Positions 28,900 through 38,724 of a stretch of DNA of 64,000 nt are shown here, in pieces. The notes under the pieces are model-generated. The model did no database searches and was not told the DNA's origin. It worked only from the letters and a program-made list of their open reading frames with translations. This DNA is from Hydrotalea sandarakina (GTDB taxonomy: Bacteria > Bacteroidota > Bacteroidia > Chitinophagales > Chitinophagaceae). Position 1 is the stretch's first letter, and each line of letters begins with the position of its first letter. Position numbers and translations under genes: made by a program. The stretch is taken from NCBI RefSeq assembly GCF_003254115.1, contig NZ_QKZV01000004.1, forward strand, positions 124,001 to 188,000, in the 5' to 3' direction.

Positions 28900-29003
28900 G
28901 AAATTTTTTAATTGCAGCTATTAATGCAGTAAAATTAAAGTATTTCGTTGCGAACTGTTGTTAGTTTATGGGCTATCGGCCAAAGTGCTTTATTCAGCAG
29001 TAG

Positions 29004-29071
29004 TTCGGGCTGTACGCTTATAGTCCGCACTGCGTTTGCGGGCTACCGCTTCCATCCCGCAGCCTTTCAAC
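29004..29071. repeat. GC-rich structured element, probably interspersed repeat
   Basis: A GC-rich island in AT-rich surroundings. TAGTCCGCA (29021-29029) pairs with TGCGGGCTA (29037-29045; one G-T) around a 7-base loop, and an outer GGCTG / CAGCC pair encloses it. It contains no reading frame and no second copy that I could find in this window. From memory it resembles GC-rich interspersed repeats seen in many Bacteroidota genomes; I cannot verify this here. Confidence 0.4.
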
Positions 29072-29092
29072 TGAATACCCTTATTAAACAAA

Positions 29093-29127
29093 AACCACGT
29101 ATACAAAATAAAATTGCATACGTGGTT
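29093..29127 (-). terminator. intrinsic terminator after the sortilin-like gene pair
   Basis: Perfect 10-bp arms AACCACGTAT / ATACGTGGTT with a 15-base AT-rich loop. On the minus strand the stem is followed by TTTTTG, about 22 bp past the stop codon of the 1047-residue gene. Confidence 0.7.
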
Positions 29128-29149
29128 AAAAAATTAAACAAACCAATAT

Positions 29150-32100
29150 TTAATCTTCATTTTTTATGCCAATAACAGGCAACTGTTCTTTATTAATTAG
29201 GGTATTTAAGGCAGGTATATCTTTCTTCAAAATAGCATCCAACAAATGCAACTGTTCATCGGCTTGTGCACTTAAGTCGGCATACACTTCACGAGATTGC
29301 TTACTGGGTGCAGTATAGCCACTGGCTACAACATTAAATAATCCGGATAATTTATCGTTTATTCTAATCGGGTAGTTTAAAACATCCTGACTGCTTTTGG
29401 CTTTTGTTTGGTACAATGCTTCTTCAATTTTTGTTAACCGTTTATTAATGCTATCCGTAACAGGTTTCAGCATTTTCGATTTTTCGGCATCTAACCGAGC
29501 AACAAAATCGTTCATTTGCTTACGCAAAGCCCTAATATTTTGTATGGCAGTTTGCACTTCATTAAACTTATCTCGAATTTGTAACAAGAAATTCACTTGT
29601 GCATCATAATCCTCTTGTGTCATATTTTGATCAGGAATTCCTTTAATTACAAAAGGCACATCAACTGAATCTTTCATGAATTTAAATCGTGCCATGTATT
29701 TACCCGGAGCAGCTTTTACGTTACCAATAGTACCGTTCCATAAAATCATATCATCAATTTTTTTACCACCGGGGTAATTCATATCCCAAACAAATTCATT
29801 CATACCTGTATTAACATCAACAGGTAATTTTTTTGTACCGTAAGTTTCAATAGGTTTACCCTGTTTATCAAATATAGTAATGTGAATCTTACCAGAGTCG
29901 CCGGCATTTTTAATAAAATACCTAAATACTACTCCGTTAGGCGGATTTGTTCCCATGTTAGCATTGTGTGTTGTAAAAGTTCTTCTAAAGCGACCGCCGG
30001 TGGTATATCTGTAAGCATCACTTACGGCAAACACATGCAAATTTTGTTGCAATGCTGTTGCTTCTTTCTGTTGCAATAAACCCAAGTCATCCAACACCCA
30101 AAAACCGCGACCTTGTGTAGCAACAATTAAATCATTGTCTTTAATGGTTAAATCAGTAATAGGTACTTTGGGTAAATTCAGCTGAAATGGTTGCCAGGTC
30201 TCACCATCATTGTAACTAATAAACAAACCATATTCAGTACCGGCATACAGTAATCCGGCCCGTTGCTTATCGGCCCTGATGCAGCGAGTAAAATAATTGA
30301 ACGGAATGCCATTGGTGATGCGCTTCCAGGTTTTACCATAATCTTCTGTTTTGAACAAATAGGGCGTATAATCGTCCATTTTATATTTAGTACCGGCAAA
30401 ATAAGCTTTACCTTTTTGCTTAGGGTCAACTTCAACACAATTCCACATCATCCACTTACCTGCATCGGGCGGTGTTACATTTTCCCAATTTTTGCCTCCG
30501 TCTTTTGTAACATAAATCAATCCATCATCGCTGCCGGTCCATAAAACATTGGGCTCCGTAGCTGATTCAGCAGCGGTAAAAATGGTGCAATAATATTCCA
30601 CTGATGTATTATCCTGAGTAATAGGTCCGCCACTGGAAGCTTGTTTGGCTTTATCATTGGTAGTTAAGTCGGGGCTAATCATTTCCCAACTTCTGCCTTC
30701 ATTTTCGGTTACAAACAAATGATTTCCGGCAGCATACAATTTTTTAGGATTGGTTGGAGAAAAGAAGATAGGGAAGTTCCATTGAAAGCGGTATTTCAAC
30801 ACATCGGCACCTGCACCCATAGGATTATCCGGCCAAACGTTAATTGCTCTGTTTTCACCGGTACGATGGTCAAGACGCGATAAATAGCCGCCATAATTTC
30901 CTCCGTACACTATGTCAGGATTAAGCGGATCGGCCACTACATAACCACTTTCTGCACCTGCTGTAGCTTGCCAATCAGCTTCGCCAATGCCCGGTCCGTT
31001 AGAACGACTTTTAATACGCAATGTTGTATTATCTTGCTGTGCCCCTAATATTCTGTAAGGGAAAGAATTGTCGGTTGATACCCGATAAATTTGTGCTGTT
31101 GGTTGGTTCATCATGGTACTCCAGGTTTGTCCGCCATTAAAAGAAACTTGTGCGCCACCGTCATCTGCTACAATCATTCTATTACCATCTTCGGGGTCAA
31201 TCCATAAATCATGGTGGTCGCTATGCGGGGTATTAATGGCCTGAAAAGTTTTACCGCCATCACGGCTGCGCATCAATTCAACATTCAGCACATAAACCGT
31301 GTTTTCGTTTTTAGGATCAACAAAAACCTTAGAATAATACCATGCCCGTTGCCGAATATTGTTATCATTGCTTTGTAAATTCCAAGTTTCACCACCATCA
31401 TTACTTACAAATAAACCGCCTTTTGCATTTTCAATTATTGCATACACTTTATCGGTGTTTGAGGGTGCTACTGCAACACCTACAATTCCCCAAACACCTT
31501 TGGGCAAGCCTTTTTTTGCCGTTAAATTCGTCCAGGTTTCACCGCCATCGGTACTTTTATATAAGCCGCTTCCATCGCCGCCGCTAATCATACTATAAGG
31601 TGTTCTTTCTACATGCCACATGCCTGCATACAATACATTAGGATTACCCGGTTCCATTACCAAATCAGAGCAAGCCGTAAGATTGTTTACATATAAAACC
31701 CTTTTCCACGTTTTGCCGCCATTGGTAGTTTTATACACGCCTCTTTCTTCATTAGGCCCAAAAGTATGCCCCATGACAGCTGCCCAAACTATGTTCGGAT
31801 CTTTAGGATCTACAATTATGCGTATAATGTGTCGGCCATCTTTTAATCCAATATTCTTCCAACTTCTGCCGCCATCATCACTGCGCCACATACCGCCCAA
31901 ACCTTCGGAAACATTACCACGTAATGAATTTTCACCTTCACCCACATAAATAATTGTTTCATCGCTGGGTGCAACAGCAACAGCACCAATACTTCCACCA
32001 AAATATTTATCACTTATATTTTTCCAGTTACTGCCACCATCGGTTGTTTTCCATACTCCACCACCTGTTGCTCCAAAATAAAAAGTGGTTTTATGACTGA

Positions 32101-32293
32101 AACTTCCGGTAACGGCAGCACTTCGGCCACCACGGTAAGGGCCAATTTCCCTAAACTTTAAAGCAGAAAAATAAACCGAATCTACATTCATTGCCGGAGC
32201 AATAGTAGTTGCTTTTCTACTTTGCTGCGCTGGCAAATTGGTTACCAAAAAAACTCCCAACAATAAGGGTAAACTAACAAAGCATTTTCTCAT
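29150..32293 (-). CDS. secreted sortilin/VPS10-like BNR-repeat protein (paralog A)
   Basis: A 1047-residue exported protein (signal peptide ending near LPAQQ, about 23). About eleven Asp-box/BNR motifs of the form S/T-x-D-G-G-x-T-W (for example TTDGGSNW, STDGGETW, SNDGGETW, TKDGGKNW) are spread over about 50-740, giving a ten-bladed-type propeller as in sortilin/VPS10 proteins. A C-terminal Ig-like domain (from about PPNGVVFRYFIKN) and a helical end follow. Databases often label this family glycosyl hydrolase, but no catalytic residues of sialidases are evident. Propellers of this kind can bind peptides or glycans. It is the second gene of a pair, 27 bp behind paralog B, and ends at a terminator. 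Confidence 0.85.
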   Translation of the reverse strand: MRKCFVSLPLLLGVFLVTNLPAQQSRKATTIAPAMNVDSVYFSALKFREIGPYRGGRSAAVTGSFSHKTTFYFGATGGGVWKTTDGGSNWKNISDKYFGGSIGAVAVAPSDETIIYVGEGENSLRGNVSEGLGGMWRSDDGGRSWKNIGLKDGRHIIRIIVDPKDPNIVWAAVMGHTFGPNEERGVYKTTNGGKTWKRVLYVNNLTACSDLVMEPGNPNVLYAGMWHVERTPYSMISGGDGSGLYKSTDGGETWTNLTAKKGLPKGVWGIVGVAVAPSNTDKVYAIIENAKGGLFVSNDGGETWNLQSNDNNIRQRAWYYSKVFVDPKNENTVYVLNVELMRSRDGGKTFQAINTPHSDHHDLWIDPEDGNRMIVADDGGAQVSFNGGQTWSTMMNQPTAQIYRVSTDNSFPYRILGAQQDNTTLRIKSRSNGPGIGEADWQATAGAESGYVVADPLNPDIVYGGNYGGYLSRLDHRTGENRAINVWPDNPMGAGADVLKYRFQWNFPIFFSPTNPKKLYAAGNHLFVTENEGRSWEMISPDLTTNDKAKQASSGGPITQDNTSVEYYCTIFTAAESATEPNVLWTGSDDGLIYVTKDGGKNWENVTPPDAGKWMMWNCVEVDPKQKGKAYFAGTKYKMDDYTPYLFKTEDYGKTWKRITNGIPFNYFTRCIRADKQRAGLLYAGTEYGLFISYNDGETWQPFQLNLPKVPITDLTIKDNDLIVATQGRGFWVLDDLGLLQQKEATALQQNLHVFAVSDAYRYTTGGRFRRTFTTHNANMGTNPPNGVVFRYFIKNAGDSGKIHITIFDKQGKPIETYGTKKLPVDVNTGMNEFVWDMNYPGGKKIDDMILWNGTIGNVKAAPGKYMARFKFMKDSVDVPFVIKGIPDQNMTQEDYDAQVNFLLQIRDKFNEVQTAIQNIRALRKQMNDFVARLDAEKSKMLKPVTDSINKRLTKIEEALYQTKAKSSQDVLNYPIRINDKLSGLFNVVASGYTAPSKQSREVYADLSAQADEQLHLLDAILKKDIPALNTLINKEQLPVIGIKNED

Positions 32294-32320
32294 GTTATAT
32301 GGTTTTAAGTATTGAACTAT

Positions 32321-35300
32321 TTATAAATTTGCTAATGATTGCCATTTTTGTTCTAATTGCTGCAACTGCCGAGTTAATTGTTGAACTGCATTTTGCATAG
32401 CTACGGTTGGCGGCATATCGGCATCTTCTAACATGCTTAACACATTTTGACTTTGTTGTAAAAGCGCATTATAAGAGGTTTCCGAGCCCATACCTCTGCG
32501 GCCTACATTATTTCCTTGCAAAGCTTTTAAAGCAACATTATCGTTGTTGTTTGATTGCATTAATTTTTCTTGAATGGCATTCAATCTATTCAAACAGGTT
32601 TTGCCAATTTCATAACATTGTTTTGCCAAGGTAAATTGTTGTTGCAATTGCGCTTTAGATGTTGTTACCCTTGGATCCATAATTACTTCCATGTTTTGTT
32701 GTAACTTTTTACCATTGGCTTCCAGCTCAACAATGTACTTTCCGGGTAATACCCAAGGCGATGTTGGCAACGGTGCAGTATTGCCGTAAATAGCAGCTAT
32801 TGGGTAAACCGGGGGCAATGGTAACGGTGTGTAATGAACATCCCACAAAAAACGATGCATACCGGGTTTTGATGACAAAATTTGCTGCGGACGAATCCAG
32901 TATTTGGGAATATTTACTTTTGGAATATGATAAGGTGTATCGGTACTGGCATATTTTCGAACAATGTTACCGGCCATATCTTTAATGGTTAATGTAACAG
33001 TACCTGCATAATCATTGGGCAAATAGTAGTCAATAATTGCTCCATCGGGCGGATTTTGGCCTGCCGGTTCTTCTTGTGGCAACGGTGTGTCCGTATTCAT
33101 ATCCCAACGAATACGCATGGCTTTTTGTGGTTGAAACAAATAGGGATTACCAACGGTAATGCGTTGTTGTGCAATTTGACGAAGCGGTGTAATGTTATCT
33201 AAAATCCAAAATGAACGACCATGTGTTCCTACCACAATATCATCATCCTTAATTACCAAATCACGAACTGAAGTTGCCGGCATATTTAAACGAAGAGATT
33301 GCCAATGGGCACCATCATCAAAGGATACATAAACTGCATTTTCTGAGCCTGCAAACAATAAGCCTTTAACTTTTGGATCTTCCCTTACAACATTAATGGG
33401 TTCATTATCGGGCAGCCCATTCACTTTTTCCTGCCAAGTTTTACCACCATCATGCGTTATATAAATGTGAGGGTGTAAATCGTCGCAACGAATTCTGTTT
33501 ACAGCAGCATAAACGGTATTATTATCAAAATGTCCGCAATCCATCAGTGAAATCTTACTCCATGATGTAATAGAAGCGGGCGTAATGTTTGTCCAAGTTT
33601 TACCGCCGTTTCTGGTAATTTGAATATAGCCATCATCTGTGCCACACCAAATAGTATTGCTATCGGTATAGGAGGGAGCAATGGTATAAATTACACCTCT
33701 ACGGGGCATGGTTTTAAGTGCAGCAGTAGTATAAATACCTACGCTGGCAGGTATGTCCCATTCACTTCTGGTTAAATCGGGGCTGATAACTTCCCAGCTA
33801 TTACCACCATTATTGGTTTTAAACAATACATTGCCGGCAAAATATAACGTATGTGGATTGACGGGTGAAAACAATACCGGCGCCGTTCTAATAAAGCGAT
33901 ATTTACCACTGCGTATAGCTTCGGGGGCAACATTTTGAACCTGTCCGGTACGCTTATCGTATCTTGTTATTTTCCCGCCATAAATAATATTCGGATTTAA
34001 TGGATCGGCTGCCACATAACCATATTCTTCAACACCAACGGGATGCCATTCACGAAAAGTAATTTGTCCATCATTGCCGCGTGATGCTATGCCTACCGAA
34101 CCGCTTTCCTGTTGCCCACCATATACATTGTACGGAAAGGCATTATCGGTACTTACATGATAAAACTGAGCAGTGGGTTGATTATACCATGAAGAAAATG
34201 TTTTGCCGCCATTTACGGTAATAATAGCACCTTGGTCGGCAGCTATTAAAATAATGTCAGGGTTATTTGGGTTTATCCAAATGCGGTGATAATCATCACC
34301 ACCGGGTGCACCTCTAAAGTCTGTCCAGTGATGGCCGCCATCTTCCGATTTCCAAACAACCACATTAGCGGTGTACACAATATTTTCATTTTGGGGATCA
34401 ACTTTTACTTCTGCAAAATCGCTGCCTCGGCCCCAATAGCGACCATCATTACTAATACTGTACCAACTTTCACCACCATCATCACTTCTAAACATACCGC
34501 CATATTGGCCTGCATCCACAGTAGCATACATTCTGTTTGGATTACTGGGCGCAATGCAAAATCCAATTCGCCCTAAACCTTGTTCTGTTGTGGGTAATCC
34601 TTTGGTTATTTTTTTCCAGGTTTGTCCGCCATCGGTTGATTTGTATAAACCACTATTCGGACCATTCCATTCGCCATTTTCCCAAGGACCTTGTCTGCCG
34701 GCCCATAAGTCGGCAAAAACAATATTCGGATTTTTGGGATCGATGGCTACCTGAACTGCACCGGTGTTTTCATCAACATACAAAACTTTTTGCCAGGTTT
34801 TACCGCCATCTAAAGTTCTGAAAACCCCTCGTTCGGCATTGGGGCCATAAGGATGCCCCATAGCGGCAACAAATACCCGATCCGGATTTTGCGGATCAAT
34901 TACAACGGCACCCACTTGCTGTACATCGGTTAAGCCAAGATGTTGCCAAGTTTTACCGGCATCTGTTGATTTATAAATGCCATTCCCTACGGATAAATCG
35001 GGGCGTTGCAATCCTTCACCTGAACCTACATAAATTATATTTGGATTGGAAGGCGCAACCGCAACATCGCCAATAGATCCCGTGGACTGCTCATCAAAAA
35101 TGGGTGTCCAGGTTCGGCCAAAATCATTTGTTTTCCATACACCACCATTGTTTACTCCAATATAAAATACATTGGGTTGTTGGGGTACGCCTACTGCGCC
35201 TACTGTTCTTCCGCCACGATGGGGGCCAATCATGCGCCATTGCATTTCCTGAAATAAAGCAGGTGCAATTTGAGCAAAAACACTTGGAACTTCTGCTATA

Positions 35301-35338
35301 CAATAAAGCAATAGAAGAATGCGGGTAATCCATTTCAT
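32321..35338 (-). CDS. secreted sortilin/VPS10-like BNR-repeat protein (paralog B)
   Basis: A 1005-residue exported protein (signal peptide ending near SVFAQ, about 23) with about eleven Asp-box motifs (TNDFGRTW, STDAGKTW, TLDGGKTW, STDGGQTW, TRNGGKTW and others) forming a large propeller. An Ig-like domain near PPDGAIIDYYLPN and a Gln-rich helical C-terminus follow. Clearly paralogous to its two neighbours, including the N-terminal RMIGPHRGGR / GVWKT signature. First gene of a two-gene unit. A TACCTTTC element lies 15 bp upstream of its ATG. The function is unknown; sortilin-like ligand binding is the best analogy, not a demonstrated activity. Confidence 0.85.
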   Translation of the reverse strand: MKWITRILLLLYCIAEVPSVFAQIAPALFQEMQWRMIGPHRGGRTVGAVGVPQQPNVFYIGVNNGGVWKTNDFGRTWTPIFDEQSTGSIGDVAVAPSNPNIIYVGSGEGLQRPDLSVGNGIYKSTDAGKTWQHLGLTDVQQVGAVVIDPQNPDRVFVAAMGHPYGPNAERGVFRTLDGGKTWQKVLYVDENTGAVQVAIDPKNPNIVFADLWAGRQGPWENGEWNGPNSGLYKSTDGGQTWKKITKGLPTTEQGLGRIGFCIAPSNPNRMYATVDAGQYGGMFRSDDGGESWYSISNDGRYWGRGSDFAEVKVDPQNENIVYTANVVVWKSEDGGHHWTDFRGAPGGDDYHRIWINPNNPDIILIAADQGAIITVNGGKTFSSWYNQPTAQFYHVSTDNAFPYNVYGGQQESGSVGIASRGNDGQITFREWHPVGVEEYGYVAADPLNPNIIYGGKITRYDKRTGQVQNVAPEAIRSGKYRFIRTAPVLFSPVNPHTLYFAGNVLFKTNNGGNSWEVISPDLTRSEWDIPASVGIYTTAALKTMPRRGVIYTIAPSYTDSNTIWCGTDDGYIQITRNGGKTWTNITPASITSWSKISLMDCGHFDNNTVYAAVNRIRCDDLHPHIYITHDGGKTWQEKVNGLPDNEPINVVREDPKVKGLLFAGSENAVYVSFDDGAHWQSLRLNMPATSVRDLVIKDDDIVVGTHGRSFWILDNITPLRQIAQQRITVGNPYLFQPQKAMRIRWDMNTDTPLPQEEPAGQNPPDGAIIDYYLPNDYAGTVTLTIKDMAGNIVRKYASTDTPYHIPKVNIPKYWIRPQQILSSKPGMHRFLWDVHYTPLPLPPVYPIAAIYGNTAPLPTSPWVLPGKYIVELEANGKKLQQNMEVIMDPRVTTSKAQLQQQFTLAKQCYEIGKTCLNRLNAIQEKLMQSNNNDNVALKALQGNNVGRRGMGSETSYNALLQQSQNVLSMLEDADMPPTVAMQNAVQQLTRQLQQLEQKWQSLANL

Positions 35339-35349
35339 AGTGGGTGTAT

Positions 35350-35360
35350 TTTGAAAGGTA
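35350..35360 (-). promoter_or_regulatory. candidate -7 promoter element for paralog B
   Basis: TACCTTTCAAA on the minus strand matches the Bacteroidota -7 consensus TAnnTTTG at 7 of 8 positions. It lies 12 bp before the ATG at 35338. The same 11-mer precedes the divergent paralog at 35525-35535. No convincing -33 element is seen. Confidence 0.35.
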
Positions 35361-35524
35361 TGTAAGCTTTACAATCAATAGCACGTTTGTGCATTCATGA
35401 TTGAAAAATATTTTGCATTTGAAACTAAAAGGTACACCGTTAGCGGTATTCTTTCAAAAAAATTATACAAATGGCAAGCGAATTACGTTTATCCAATAAT
35501 TCAATGCAGCTTTAAAAATTTTGC

Positions 35525-35535
35525 TACCTTTCAAA
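35525..35535 (+). promoter_or_regulatory. candidate -7 promoter element for paralog C
   Basis: TACCTTTCAAA, identical to the element upstream of the divergent paralog B, ends 18 bp before the ATG at 35554. Its presence here is also a reason to reject the upstream TTG at 35521 as the start codon, because the element would then be coding. Confidence 0.35.
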
Positions 35536-35553
35536 TCTCAAAAAATTAGCAGC

Positions 35554-38500
35554 ATGAGAAAATTGTACTATGGCCTGTTGTTAGCTTCAGCGTTTTGCTG
35601 GCAGGCAAAAGCACAACAGGTAAATCTTTCTACCCAATTTAAAAATTTACAACCCCGAACCATTGGTCCTGCCGGAATGAGTGGCCGTATAACTGCCATT
35701 GATGCGGTATGGACTAATCCTAACATTATTTATGCGGGAAGTGCCAGTGGTGGCGTTTGGAAAACTGAAAACGGAGGTGCTTCATGGACACCGGTTTTTG
35801 ATAAAGAACCTATTCAAAACATAGGTGCAGTAGCTATTACCCAAAGTAACCCATCGGTTGTTTGGGTTGGAACCGGCGAGGGTAATCCACGCAACTCAGT
35901 AAGTTTAGGCGATGGTATTTATAAAAGTTTAGATGGAGGAAAAACATGGCAATGCATGGGTTTGCAAAAAACAAAAAACATTCATCGAATTATCATCGAC
36001 CCTAACAATCCCGATGTTGTTTATGTTGGCGCCATTGGTAATCCTTATGGCGTGCATGGCGAAAGAGGTTTGTATAAAACAACTGATGGTGGACAAAGCT
36101 GGAAGTTGATATTACATACCAACGACAGCAGTGGCGTTGCCGATATGGTAATGGATCCCAGTAATCCCAATAAGCTTTTAGTGGCTATGTGGCAACATCA
36201 CCGCACACCTTGGAGCTTTACCAGTGGCGGGCCCGGCAGTGGCTTGTTTGTAACCTATGACGGTGGGAAAACATTTAAAAAATTAGGTAAAGCCGACGGA
36301 TTGCCTGACGGTGATTACGGCAGAATTGGTTTAACCATTTGCCGTAGTTTACCCAGCCGCATTTATGCAATGGTAGAAGCCACTAAAAATGGTTTATATA
36401 AATCAGATGATGGTGGAATTAAATGGGAACTGGTAAACAGCAATCCAACCGACGTTACCAACCGTCCTTTTTATTTTCAAGATATTAGAGTTGACCCCGA
36501 AAATGAAAACCGTTTATATAACATTAATCAAATGGTGAGTGTGAGTGAAGATGGCGGTAAAACTTTTCGCATCTTAATTCCTTACAGTGGTATTCATCCC
36601 GACCACCATGCCTGGTGGATTCATCCTTATGATCCCTCATTTATTATTGATGGTGACGATGGCGGATTAGCTATTACCCGCGACAAAGGAAAAAATTGGC
36701 AATTCGAAAGCAAATTACCGGTTGGTCAATTCTACCATATTAATGTTGATAATGCTTTACCTTATCATGTAATGGGTGGTTTACAAGATAATGGAAGTTG
36801 GTATGGCCCTGCCTATGTTTGGATTAATTCCGGTATTCGCAACAGTTATTGGACTGAAGTTGGCGGTGGCGACGGATTTGATGTAGTACCTGATCCTGAT
36901 AATTATAACTGGGTATATTCAATGAGCCAGGAAGGAGAATTAGGAAGGTACAATGTTGCCACCGGTGAACAATGGCGTATAAAACCCCCGGATGTTGGTA
37001 GCACTTTAAGGCATCGCTTTAATTGGAATGCAGCCATTGCACAAGACCCATTCGATAACAATACCATTTACTTTGGCAGCCAGTTTGTAAATAAAAGTAC
37101 CAATAAAGGAATATCATGGAGTATTATTTCGCCCGATTTAACCACCAATGATACTGCCAAAGAAGATCAAAGCAAAAATGGGGGTTTATCAATTGACATA
37201 ACCGGCGCAGAAAATTATTGTACCATTTTGTGCATTGAACCTTCACATGTACAACGGGGGGTAATTTGGGTAGGCACCGATGATGGGAACGTACAACTTA
37301 CTCAGGATGGCGGTAAAACATGGACCAACTTCCGAGGAAAAATTCCGGGCATGCCGGAAGGCAGCTGGATTCCGCAAATTCGTGCATCACGTTACAAAGC
37401 AGGTGAAGCGTTTGTGGTATGCAATAATTATCGTTTAGGCGATTTTAAACCCTATATATTCCGCACAACCGACTTTGGAAAAACATGGACCAGATTGGTT
37501 GATGAAAAGAAAGTAACGGGATATGCTTTGTGTATGATTCAAGATCCGGTTGAGCCAAATTTAATTTTTGTTGGAACAGAACAAGGATTATGGGTAAGCC
37601 TTGACAATGGCGAAAAATTTCAACAATTTAAAAACAACTATCCTTCTGTTTCAACATATGACTTAGCTATTCAGGAAAGAGAAGGTGATTTAGCCATTGC
37701 TACCTTTGGACGGGCTATTTGGATTTTAGATGATATTAGACCATTACGTAAACTGGCTGCCAATAACGGAAATGCCTTTACACAGAAGCTTGTAGCTTTC
37801 CCCATTCCTACTGCTTATGAAGCAAAAATGAAAAACCCTTCCGGTATTGAATATAGCATATGGGGTACTTACGAGGGTGAAAACAGGAAAAGAGGTGCTT
37901 CTATTAGTTTCTATACCGAAAGAAATGCAAATGATACAGGCAAACAAAAAATGCCGGATACTTTGCAAGTACATATTTATGATGCACAACACAATAATGT
38001 AAGAAACTTAATGGTAAAGGCTGATACAGGTTTTAATCGCTTTTTCTGGGGGCTTGAAGGCAAGGGCGTAAGAAGCGCCGGTGGCAGAAGAGGTGGCTTT
38101 AGAAATGCAGGTAATAGTAACGCAGAACCGCCCGGATTACCGGTTGACCCCGGTACTTACACTGTTGTGTTACAATGGGGCAAATTAAAAGACTCAGCAA
38201 CCGTTGTGGTTAATGATGATCCCAATGCTCCTGTTTCAATGGAAGTTAGAAAAGCACAACGGGCCTTTAATGCACGGATTGATTCATTAACAGTTCAGGT
38301 AAATGAATTAACAGAACGTTTAGCTACTGCGGAAAGTATTATGAATAATATTAAAAACAACTTGCAGAATATTGACAGCAGTAAACGTGATAGCATTAGC
38401 CGTAGCATGAAGCATTTAGAACAATCCATTAAATCAATCCGAGAAGATATTAATGGCAAGCCGCAGGAAAAACAAGGTTATGGCACTATACCGCAAGTAA

Positions 38501-38718
38501 CCGTAAACAGTAATATTGCCAATGCCCGCAGTACAGCTTTATATAAAAATGCAGTGCCGGGTGAACAAGAAGAAAAGCTTTACAAAGTAGCCGAAGAAAG
38601 TGTACAAAAAGTAGCGAAAAAAGCAGGAAACTTCTTTGATACTGAATGGAAAAACTTCCGCAATTATGTTGAATCAGCGAAACTTGATTTGTTTAAAAAA
38701 GACAATGAAAAAGATTAA
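35554..38718 (+). CDS. secreted sortilin/VPS10-like BNR-repeat protein (paralog C)
   Basis: A 1054-residue exported protein beginning at the ATG at 35554 (signal peptide ending near AKAQQ). The frame extends upstream to a TTG at 35521, but that would place 11 extra residues before a good signal peptide. About eleven Asp-box motifs (TENGGASW, SLDGGKTW, TTDGGQSW, TQDGGKTW, TTDFGKTW) span the first 700 residues. A C-terminal Ig-like domain, a Gly/Arg-rich loop (near GGRRGGFRNAGN) and a coiled-coil-prone helical tail follow. Paralogous to the two divergent minus-strand genes and best read with them as one family expansion. Same functional uncertainty. Confidence 0.85.
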   Translation: MRKLYYGLLLASAFCWQAKAQQVNLSTQFKNLQPRTIGPAGMSGRITAIDAVWTNPNIIYAGSASGGVWKTENGGASWTPVFDKEPIQNIGAVAITQSNPSVVWVGTGEGNPRNSVSLGDGIYKSLDGGKTWQCMGLQKTKNIHRIIIDPNNPDVVYVGAIGNPYGVHGERGLYKTTDGGQSWKLILHTNDSSGVADMVMDPSNPNKLLVAMWQHHRTPWSFTSGGPGSGLFVTYDGGKTFKKLGKADGLPDGDYGRIGLTICRSLPSRIYAMVEATKNGLYKSDDGGIKWELVNSNPTDVTNRPFYFQDIRVDPENENRLYNINQMVSVSEDGGKTFRILIPYSGIHPDHHAWWIHPYDPSFIIDGDDGGLAITRDKGKNWQFESKLPVGQFYHINVDNALPYHVMGGLQDNGSWYGPAYVWINSGIRNSYWTEVGGGDGFDVVPDPDNYNWVYSMSQEGELGRYNVATGEQWRIKPPDVGSTLRHRFNWNAAIAQDPFDNNTIYFGSQFVNKSTNKGISWSIISPDLTTNDTAKEDQSKNGGLSIDITGAENYCTILCIEPSHVQRGVIWVGTDDGNVQLTQDGGKTWTNFRGKIPGMPEGSWIPQIRASRYKAGEAFVVCNNYRLGDFKPYIFRTTDFGKTWTRLVDEKKVTGYALCMIQDPVEPNLIFVGTEQGLWVSLDNGEKFQQFKNNYPSVSTYDLAIQEREGDLAIATFGRAIWILDDIRPLRKLAANNGNAFTQKLVAFPIPTAYEAKMKNPSGIEYSIWGTYEGENRKRGASISFYTERNANDTGKQKMPDTLQVHIYDAQHNNVRNLMVKADTGFNRFFWGLEGKGVRSAGGRRGGFRNAGNSNAEPPGLPVDPGTYTVVLQWGKLKDSATVVVNDDPNAPVSMEVRKAQRAFNARIDSLTVQVNELTERLATAESIMNNIKNNLQNIDSSKRDSISRSMKHLEQSIKSIREDINGKPQEKQGYGTIPQVTVNSNIANARSTALYKNAVPGEQEEKLYKVAEESVQKVAKKAGNFFDTEWKNFRNYVESAKLDLFKKDNEKD

Positions 38719-38724
38719 TTCTTT

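Noticed and set aside
35521-35553. TTG start extending paralog C upstream
   Set aside because: It would translate the candidate -7 element and spoil the signal peptide; the ATG at 35554 fits better.
29150-38718. Calling the three BNR-repeat proteins sialidases/glycosyl hydrolases
   Set aside because: Asp-boxes alone are structural; I see no sialidase Arg triad or catalytic Tyr/Glu/Asp set, so sortilin-like is safer.
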